In this document: positions 57,125 to 64,000 of the stretch, piece by piece
How positions within the stretch are numbered: position 1 is the first letter of the stretch
Layout: each line of letters starts with the position of its first letter
From: Aurelia coerulea
Taxonomy: Eukaryota > Cnidaria > Scyphozoa > Semaeostomeae > Ulmaridae
DNA length: 64,000 nucleotides
Assembly (NCBI GenBank): GCA_039566865.1
Contig: CM076959.1
Coordinates: 12,507,501 to 12,571,500, forward strand
Direction: 5' to 3'
Position numbers and translations under genes: made by a program
The notes under the pieces: model-generated
Told to the model about the DNA's origin: nothing
Seen by the model: the letters and a program-made list of their open reading frames with translations, nothing else
Databases searched by the model: none

Positions 57125-57700
57125 AGTTAAAAAGTTCGATCTGCCGTGAGGTCTTCGTTTAGCGGAAATAATTCATATTTGAATAGCTTTAGACTTAGAA
57201 ATAAACTCTTTAGAGGCTTCTAGATTCTGACCATGGAGGAAATTGTTGCTCCTTGCTGTAGGCCCCCGACCATTCTTCTCTTCGCAACAGATGAATGCAA
57301 ACATTTATGGCCTAGATTTATAAGGTGCATTTCGTCTAAATGGGCTCCTCCCTGTGAAAATGACCTGTATTTCAAGTCAACCCTTTCCAATTAGCTTTAA
57401 AAGGCTACAGTTTAATTATTAATGAAATGTTTATGCTATTAGCTGAACATTATGCAACTAAAGCAAATGTCCAAAGTTTTTCGCCCTTTTAGTATATACG
57501 TACTGACACTAACTGATTTGAAAGAAATTGTTAACTTTTAACAATGTGTCTCATGTCTTATTTTTATGAAGTTTTAAAATTTTAGCCCATGTATCTTCTC
57601 TTTTTAAAATAGAAGTCAAAGGGTCCAAAAGCAATTACAGACATATTAGTATGCTCCCAACAGTTTCGAAAATTTTTGAGAGGCTCATGGGTACTCAAAT
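57125..57700. other. Intron sequence, nothing supported
   Basis: No recognisable coding or repeat structure. Near 57610-57720 a plus-strand fragment KVKGSKSNYRHISMLPTVSK suggests a small LINE RT remnant. Confidence 0.4.
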
Positions 57701-57739
57701 TTCTGCACTTATGTCTCAGTATTGATCATCTCATTTCAT

Positions 57740-58880
57740 TTTCATTCATTTTATCCTTTTTGCCCATGGTAGCCCCTCAATAATAATAATAATTGATTTA
57801 CAGGGGGCCATGCTAAAAACTTACAAATAATTACTAATTTACAATAAAAACGAAATTTGTTATAAAACCTAAACCTAAACATAAACCTAAACTAATTACA
57901 ATTTGTCATAAATAAATGAAAGAAAACAGAAAAGAATTGGTGAGAAATTCATGGTTGCACCTTCTTTTTAAACGATCTCATGGTTGAAGTATTTCTGATC
58001 TCAGGGCCAAGACTGTTCCAAAGCTTGGCACCTCGGTACGCGAAACATTTCTGCCCCCCCCCTGCCGATTTTAATAATGGCAACCTGAGATTGACTTCAG
58101 CGTTTCTAAGAAAACGACTGGTAGAGTTGTTGACTCTCATGAACATGTCTTTCATATAAGAAGGCAAATCCCCATTAAGGGATTTAATGACCATTTTCTC
58201 AGCTTCACAATCAATAAGCTCCCTGACAGTGGGCCATTTAAGCGCCCGAATAACTGGTAAAGCAGTAGCATCAAATGGACTGCTGCTGACGAGTTTTGCA
58301 GCCCGATTTTGAAGTTTCTGCAATTTCTCAAAGGCAGTCACCCCAGCATTTCCCCAGACAGGACAGCAATATCTAAAATAAGGCTCAACCAAACTCTTAT
58401 ACATTGTCTTGACAGTTGAAATAGGAAGGTACTGCTAGGCATAACGAAGCACACCAATACCTCTAGAGATCTTATTAGTTGTTAGGGCCAATTGAGATAT
58501 CCATTTAAGTTGATGGTCAACCTGAACACCAAGGTATTTGACCTCCTTTACCAACTTGATATCCTCGGAACCAATCTTAAGGTGTGGTTTAGTTGAATCA
58601 ACAGAGTCAATTTTTCGCCGCTTACCATTACTCCCTATAATCATTGCTTCTGTCTTTGCAACGTTTAAAGACAACTTATTCCCTTCTAGCCATCCTTTCA
58701 AAGCTTCTAAGTCAGCATTAACTGCTTGATTAATTTCCGAAACAGATTCAGAGGCATAGTAAATGCTTGTGTCATCTCTACATACATGGATACAAGGGAA
58801 TTTTTCAAACTACAAGGAAGATCGTTAATATAGACCAGAAAAAAAAGTGGTCCAAGACATGAACCTTGTAGTACATCTCT
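57740..58880 (-). pseudogene. Non-LTR LINE RT fragment, tail with AAT repeats
   Basis: The minus strand shows FLVYINDLPCSLKNS near 58840, a damaged YADD region, LKGWLEGNKLSLNVAKTEAM near 58695, VKYLGVQVD near 58530, then YKSLVEPYFRYCCPVWGN and FAYRGAKLWNSLGPEIRN (58400-57990). The tail at 57740-57800 has AATAATAAT and GGTAGCCCC text shared with the LINE at 39630-40955, so the two belong to one family. One stop near 58434. 5' truncated before the palm. Confidence 0.78.
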
Positions 58881-59310
58881 GCTTTGTTGTTTTCGTAAGG
58901 GCTACAATGCTCAACATGCATTGATGCTGGCAGTCGGAAAATGGAGAACGTGCCTCGAGAAAGGTGGGAAAGTTGGAGCTATCTCCATGAACCTTTCAAA
59001 GGCCTTTGACTGCATTCGACATGACTTATTTATTGCAAAGTTACATGCATATGGTCTGCAAAACCGGCAACAAAGAGTAACAATCAATGGATCTTTCAGT
59101 AACTATAAAGATCATCAGCATGGTGTTCCCCAAGGATCCGTCCTTGGACCTCTTTTTTTCAATATCTACATCAAAGAACTTCTCTTATCGATTAAAGAGA
59201 CCGATATATGCAACTATGCCGATAATACAACCATTTATACGTGCGATATGCGTCTCGAATATTTTATCCCTAAGTTAGAAAACGAGTCCAAAATCATAAT
59301 CCAGTGATAT
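58881..59310 (+). pseudogene. CR1/jockey-like LINE RT fragment, head-to-head with 57740-58880
   Basis: 128-codon frame with AISMNLSKAFDCIRHDLFIA near 58977, GVPQGSVLGPLFFNIYIKE near 59122 and YADN in place of YADD near 59215. The catalytic second Asp is lost, and a segment after HAYGLQ (finger loop) is deleted. Truncated on both sides. Confidence 0.7.
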
Positions 59311-59332
59311 AGATCTTGATGCTTGAGTCATT

Positions 59333-59520
59333 GGTATATACGTATAGATATAGGTATAGATATAGGTATAGATATTTGTATATAGTATATGAGTGAAGAA
59401 AAGTCAATTAAGACTCTGATCGAAAAAGATGCAACAACACAAGAAAGCAGGCGTCAAATTGATCTTTTGCGTCATCTATCTATACCTATGATAATAGGTA
59501 TAGATATAGGTATAGATTTT
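59333..59520. repeat. TATAGG/TATAGA microsatellite in two blocks
   Basis: ATAGATATAGGTATAGATAT-type repeats at about 59341-59375 and again at 59490-59518, just downstream of GPCR exon 1. Confidence 0.85.
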
Positions 59521-59534
59521 CTGTGATTACTCAC

Positions 59535-60294
59535 GTTTGTTTCCAGACAAGGATTGAACTATGCTTGAATCAGTGGTCACTGTCTCTTGTGGATAAAGGC
59601 GCTGTCGATCCCTTTCCTCTTGCATCATGAACTGGCGTTGCCGTCTTGCTTCCCTGTAGATTTTTCGATATGTGAACATCTTTATGAGCACAGGGATAAC
59701 ATAGGCGAACACAAAAATTCCAACTGCAACCATAGACTCGTTTAATGAGATCTGAATATATCCCAAACAAGACGTAAATGCAGCATAGAGGAGAACGAGA
59801 GCCAAAGCAAGCCAAGCTTTTGTCTTGGTGACCATGTTCTTGTATCTGAGAGGGTAGATGATGCAAACATAACGCTCGATACTCATCACTGCCAGGCTCA
59901 TGATTGACCATGTTCCATAAAAGATATCAAGGCAAATCCAAATCGAGTAAACAGCTCCGCTTTTCTTGTTAGGCCAACCCGTCAGCAAGATGGAGATCCA
60001 GAATGGCATGGACAGCAGAGCAACACACAGATCTGCTATGCACAGGTTTATGATAAAGTAATTTGTGACACTGCGCAGTTTTCTAGATATTCTGAAGGCG
60101 ATCAATGCAAAACTGTTACCAAGTACTGCAATTATGATAACAATGCAAAGAAAGATTGTCAATCCAATCAATTTGAATTGCACAGGCTTTGGCTTAACTA
60201 GAGCCAGTTGTTCTCTGTGTGTTGCCATTGTCACTGTACAATTTGAGGGTGTTGTACTTCTCAGAGCAAGTTTTATATAATTGAGCTGCTCCAT
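59535..60294 (-). CDS. GPCR exon 1 (N-terminus to start of ICL3)
   Basis: Class A receptor. It has an N-glycosylation motif N-C-T at residue 18, TM1 with GN at 59-60 (N1.50) and TM2 with D88 (2.50). TM3 carries D123 at the aminergic 3.32 position, exactly 17 residues before E-R-Y (140-142). TM4 spans about 158-177 and TM5 has P201 (5.50), followed by a basic K-I-Y-R-E-A-R-R stretch. D3.32 suggests a biogenic-amine-like ligand. Odd points: the cysteine usual at 3.25 is Tyr116, the second extracellular loop is short without Cys, and W4.50 appears to be Leu. The exon ends at a consensus donor GTGAGT (59534-59529), beyond which the frame closes after two codons. Confidence 0.85.
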
Positions 60295-60987
60295 GATTCA
60301 GTATATAGTGGCGTTATGGTATGACTTGAGTCAGCTGCTGTTCAATATTTGGTTGTGTTCTTTAAGGTGTGAGAGTGCCTTTCGAGACACGTATGAAGAT
60401 AACCAATTCTCCTACGAGGTTTTGCATTTGCTGTCGAAACAATTCATTCATTTATTAATTTATTTATTTGATCGCTGTCAGAAATATTTTTTTTTTGAAT
60501 AAAATCTATCATAGATGAGACCGGGGTTGGATTTAGGGTTAAGGTTAGAGCCAGGGTTAGAATCATGGAGTGCGATCAATAAAAACACTTATTCGAAGGT
60601 CTGCCATCAATTTTCAGGCTATCTTCAACAAACATTTATCATTCAAAGCTTAATAATAAACTTTATCTTAATATGTGATGCTTTATCATTCTAACTCACA
60701 AATTGCTCGAAGCCTTTTGTGATGTTCCTCTTGTTACGATAGCAGCACCTCTAAGGGGACCATTGTGAAAATAAGGTCAGCTTGACCTTTTAATGCTATC
60801 CCTGCCACTGAAATTTTCGTCAGATTATGAAGAAAACTATAAGATGGAACTAATTATTCAAATAATTACTAAGGCATCTTTGAAAATTAGAGAAAGGGAA
60901 CTATCGAATTAGAAACTTATGAGTGAGGAAGTTGAGGAAGAAAAGTCTGTCTCATGCAAATAGCTACAGGAAACTCTCATTGAAAAT
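60295..60987. other. Region upstream of GPCR exon 1
   Basis: The minus strand has CTATATACTG only about 8 bases before the chosen ATG, too close for an ordinary TATA box unless the leader is elsewhere, so the transcription start is unknown. Near 60528-60565 there are GGGTTA-type words (telomere-like, degenerate). Otherwise nothing supported. Confidence 0.4.
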
Positions 60988-61068
60988 ATTTGTTAATTGT
61001 CGTATTTGCATGAGGAGATTCTTTTCGCCAGGAACAGTTAATCATTTTGCAATTCATCGTCTTAGCAA
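60988..61068 (+). repeat. Direct repeat, upstream copy
   Basis: The block from TATTTGTTAATTGTCG to CGTCTTAGCAAAG recurs with few changes at 63741-63826. The two copies bracket about 2.67 kb of mobile elements. Confidence 0.85.
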
Positions 61069-61762
61069 AGTCACAAAGAAATTCTTTAAAACGGCTCTAA
61101 TTTCTTCCTTTGTAACTAAATCTCAACAATATATATACCATTCGATTTGTCTCAATGAGTACTTTCATTTGATATATAATTTATTCATATTTGCTGACAT
61201 CAGCAGTTTATTATTTCTATGACGTCATCACTCTTTATGACGTCATATTCCTAATAAATAAGTAATTTTTTCATGTAAAACTGATGGAATGACTTCAAAT
61301 ATCGATGAAGGTACTTGATTTCACCAATAATATGCGAAATTAATGATTTTAAATCATAATTATTGAGCTAACAATTTCGCATTGAATCAAATTTTCATTA
61401 TTTAATTAGTTAATTTATTAGAAACCACAAATATCCGTAGGAAACCATATAAAACTACAAAGTAATGGTGTCAAGCAGGTATTTGGATGGTTTTTTGCCA
61501 ATTTTATCTAGCTATTTGCTAATAATGGGCCCTTTTCTGCGAATAGCTCGATTTTCTCAAAATTTGCTTTGTTTTTGGTTGCCTAGCAACCAGTCACGTG
61601 ACTATTAATTGATTGATGCTATTTTTAGATTCTCCTTTGTTCAATTATGACACAGTGCAAGTTTCATTGTCATAGCTGTTATACTTTCGGAGAAAAACAG
61701 GGGGGGCGAAAAACGCCCCCCCCGGTAGAAAATCACTTTTTTTTTACCCGGTTAAAATAGGG
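61069..61762. mobile_element. TTAA MITE family A, 5'-truncated copy
   Basis: Matches 18537-19227 closely, including the ATGACGTCAT words and the C/G hairpin, and ends TTTTAACCGG complement followed by TTAA (61763-61766). About 190 bp of the other end, including its terminal repeat, is missing, so the copy is broken exactly at the direct-repeat border. Confidence 0.85.
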
Positions 61763-61853
61763 TTAAGGATATACTTGTTAGGGCTTGGCTCAGTGAGGGA
61801 AATGGGGTACTGATAAGAAGGGATGTTCTCGTTGTGGTAAATCTCGTTGTCAA

Positions 61854-62255
61854 GTGTGTAATGTCATGAGTAATAGTGAACATTTTCATTCAAACATAGA
61901 TAGCCGGGAATATAGGATAAACTATTCGTTTAATTGTGACTCGTCAAATGTTGTGTATTTGTTGGAATGTACTGTTTGTGGTGTACAATATGTTGGCAGC
62001 ACCTGCACTCTTTTTAGGCTTAGGTTTAACAATTACAAGGCGTGCAGTAATAAGTTTAATTCGGGGGCCTCAGTACCCCAGGCGGAATTCTTCAGGCATT
62101 TTACTGGAGAAGGCCACCACGGGTTTCTGAAGGATATTAGTATAAAGATAATCGATAGGCTAACGGGGGGAAATAGGATGCGGGAAAGCTTCTGGCAATA
62201 TCGGCTGGATTGCTTTGCCCCTAAGGGATTAAACACTAGGCAGGTTGATACATAG
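61854..62255 (+). pseudogene. Penelope-like GIY-YIG endonuclease fragment
   Basis: 133 codons starting at the Cys-rich CNVM region. The GIY-YIG core has NVVYLLECTVCGVQYVGST near 61945, R-L-R-F-N-N-Y-K near 62010, a H-F-T-G-E-G-H-H-G segment near 62095 and a WQYRLDCFAPKGLNTR end near 62200. This is the C-terminal nuclease of a Penelope-like (or related) element from a different subfamily than 53641-54627. The RT is missing upstream, where the TTAA MITE ends. Confidence 0.78.
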
Positions 62256-62617
62256 ATTTGATTTTTATTTACATTTCGGTTGTTTGGTTGTTTTGATGTT
62301 TGCGCTCAGCTTTTCGTTAAGGTCACACGCTGTTTTTTAAGGATCTCTTTTCTGCCAATCCGCTTTTGGATCTTTCTATTGCTTGTTTTGTTATTACACA
62401 CATTTATTTAGCTCCCGCGAGACAGACCCCTGCCGCCGACTTTAGCGGCTCTATACTCTGCGCTTTCTTTGATCTTCCTCTTGCCGCTTCTGGTAACATC
62501 CCTATTTTAACACCTTTTGCGATTTATTGTATTTAGCGGGATCCCGCTTAGGCTATTGTTTTATATTGTTTTTGAATTTCGAGATGTATATGTATGCTCT
62601 GTCTGATTTTGAAAAGT

Positions 62618-62647
62618 CATTACTGATGAAGGCTTGCGCCGAAACGT
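62618..62647 (+). ncRNA. Hammerhead-ribozyme-like core in Penelope 3' region
   Basis: CTGATGA (62623-62629), a 3-bp helix GGC-TTGC-GCC (62631-62640) and GAAA-CG (62641-62646) reproduce the order of conserved hammerhead elements. Penelope-like elements are known to carry hammerheads. The TTAA MITE starts four bases later. Joining the two sides by eye gives a possible short third helix CGT/ACG, but the U-H cleavage nucleotides and the last part of helix I are not convincing, so activity is doubtful. Confidence 0.4.
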
Positions 62648-62651
62648 TTAA

Positions 62652-63537
62652 CCCTATTCGTACTGGGGGGGGGGGGCGTTTTTCGCCCCCCCTACCAGTT
62701 TTTGCTGCATTACGCTAAAACGACAAGAGATATAACCACCAGTTTTGGTGACTTTTACTCAAATTTCATAGGCAATTAAATTCTTAACATTTCATTGTTC
62801 TACCTCTGATCATGTGACCACAGTAATACCATATTTGGAGAGTAGTCAACAAGAAAAAGCTTAAAATGTCCGTAGTTTTCGTGTCGTTTGTTTGATCGAT
62901 CTCAAACATGCACCATTCGATTGCATTTGATGAGTACTTTCATTCGATATATAAATTTTTCATATTTGCTGATGTCAGCAAAATTTAATATCTATGACGT
63001 CATTCACATTTATGACGTCATTTACCTAATAAAGAAGTGTCAAATATAAATTTTTTTAGTCTAATTTGCTTCATCTTATTAATTTAATTCATTTTGAGTC
63101 TATATTTACCAGATAAAAGGGCAGGACTGGCAAAAACCTACGATGAAAGTAAATGCATGCAACAAAAGGCTAATTTAAGGCTAATTGTGCTAAAAATAGA
63201 AACTAAAATTTTTTGCAAAGTCTGTATTTTTGAACTATAACATGTTTCCTATTATTTAAAACAAATTTGGAGAAAATCGGTCGAGTGGTTGATTAAATAG
63301 AATTTTTCTGGTTAAGAAGGTATAAATTTGCCAATTTTCGTCAGTTGTTCGGTTGCCTAGCAACGAATCACGTGACCTATTAATTGCCATTGTTATATTT
63401 GAATAGCCAATTGTCTAAAGAACAATAGGGGTAAGTCTCATTGTTATATCTTTTGTAGTTTTGGAGAAAAAGAGGGGGGGCGAAAAACGCCCCCCCCCAG
63501 TACAAAATACCTAAAAAATCGCCCAGTACAGATAGGG
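62652..63537. mobile_element. TTAA-flanked MITE, family A relative
   Basis: 886 bp, TTAA at 62648-62651 and 63538-63541. Ends are CCCTATTCGTACTGGGGGGG and complement of CCCTATCTGTACTGGGCG. The interior shares the CATATTTGCTGATGTCAGCA and TGACGTCAT words with 18345-19227 but is diverged, so it is a sister subfamily. Confidence 0.86.
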
Positions 63538-63600
63538 TTAACGAATGTGTTTTTTCTTGAGTCTATATATCTATTTTATTACATATTGAGTAGGAGCTTG

Positions 63601-63602
63601 TG

Positions 63603-63630
<28 letters not shown>
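63601..63630. repeat. AT dinucleotide microsatellite
   Basis: About 13 TA repeats. Confidence 0.9.
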
Positions 63631-63633
<3 letters not shown>

Positions 63634-63654
63634 TCTCTCCCTTTGTAACTGGCG

Positions 63655-63740
63655 CATGAAAACTTAACTTTCCATACACTTGAATGCCAATTACGACGGC
63701 GGGCCAGTGCGGCGGCGCAGGCGAGGCGCGGCAAGCCTAG
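63655..63740 (+). mobile_element. Helitron-like 3' terminus, second copy
   Basis: Same subterminal text as 38150-38216 (AATTACGACGGCGGGC and GCGCGGCAAGCCTAG), ending CTAG at 63737-63740 followed by T. The hairpin stem is partly mispaired here. The downstream direct repeat begins at this end. Confidence 0.5.
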
Positions 63741-63826
63741 TATTTTTTAATGGTCGTATTTGCATGAGGAGATTCTTTTCGCCAGGAACAGTTAATCATT
63801 TTGCAATTCATCGTCTTAGCAAAGAT
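63741..63826 (+). repeat. Direct repeat, downstream copy
   Basis: Second copy of 60988-61068, starting directly after the Helitron-like CTAG and continuing into unique sequence (ATTAGCGCTCCG) at 63827. Confidence 0.85.
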
Positions 63827-64000
63827 TAGCGCTCCGCTGAACAGTCAACATTCAGAGTTTACTCGAAACCAGATTTTTTGAAAACTATAACATAAATATT
63901 ATATAAAATGTAAAGAAACCCACTTTTCGTGTTTGCCAAGAGACGCAAAGGCTTGTAAAAAAGCTTTTCCAGTTGCCTTCCAAGTTTATCTGGCCCTCTG
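63827..64000. other. Window end, nothing supported
   Basis: No repeat or coding feature recognised. Confidence 0.5.

Larger units (their letters stand above)
41759..60294 (-). other. Aminergic-type GPCR gene, three-exon model
   Basis: Proposed exons 60294-59535, 42682-42490 and 42092-41759 total 1287 nt, or 428 codons plus stop. Phases join exactly: exon 1 ends with one base, exon 2 supplies two and ends with two, exon 3 begins with one. Intron 1 is 16.85 kb and filled with transposons; intron 2 is 397 bp. The three parts give TM1-TM5, a Ser/Lys/Glu-rich third intracellular loop, and TM6-TM7. It is the only convincing host gene in the window. Exon 2 is the least certain; transcripts are needed to confirm it. 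Confidence 0.7.

Noticed and set aside
60528..60565. GGGTTA-type words as an interstitial telomere
   Set aside because: Only a few degenerate units; not a tandem array.

Overview
This is a eukaryotic, almost certainly metazoan, window made mostly of transposable elements. It is AT-rich, with introns, microsatellites, non-LTR retrotransposons of several clades, a BEL/Pao LTR element, Penelope-like elements with GIY-YIG endonucleases and many small TIR elements. The only clear host gene is a class A aminergic-type GPCR. L2-type LINEs with a PHD finger, CR1/jockey-like LINEs, BEL and Penelope elements together resemble a cnidarian (coral or anemone) genome, but that assignment is inference. I recognised no tRNA, rRNA, CRISPR array or prokaryotic operon.

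1-30421: a giant inverted duplication. Base 1 pairs with base 30421, and the left arm runs off the window. Each arm holds, from outside in, two nested CR1/jockey-like LINE copies, a TTAA-flanked MITE, a 155-codon ORF of unknown function, a CAAGG-rich foldback element and an RTE-type LINE. The symmetry centre (about 19812) lies in a TA-flanked foldback element at 19370-20255. The arms differ by clean secondary insertions. The left arm alone carries a full-length BEL element (1640-7981), a nested pair of hAT-type elements with a 124-bp tandem array (14004-16762) and a TTAA element (18345-19227). The right arm alone carries a deletion derivative of a two-gene DNA transposon encoding a Cys-rich protein and a RecQ-like helicase (22272-23554). 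In each case the other arm preserves the empty site.

30422-41650: dense nested repeats. These include a CR1-like LINE, an L2-type LINE with PHD finger, endonuclease and RT that is split by a younger LINE, a Helitron-like 3' end, and a TA element cutting a repeat whose intact copy lies at 32165-32660.

41759-60294: a minus-strand GPCR gene with a phase-consistent three-exon model (60294-59535, 42682-42490, 42092-41759). Its 16.8-kb first intron is full of LINE fragments, hAT and TA-flanked MITEs and two Penelope fragments.

60295-64000: a TTAA MITE, a Penelope-type GIY-YIG ORF followed by a hammerhead-ribozyme-like core cut by a second TTAA MITE, an AT microsatellite and a Helitron-like terminus, bracketed by a direct duplication of about 80 bp.
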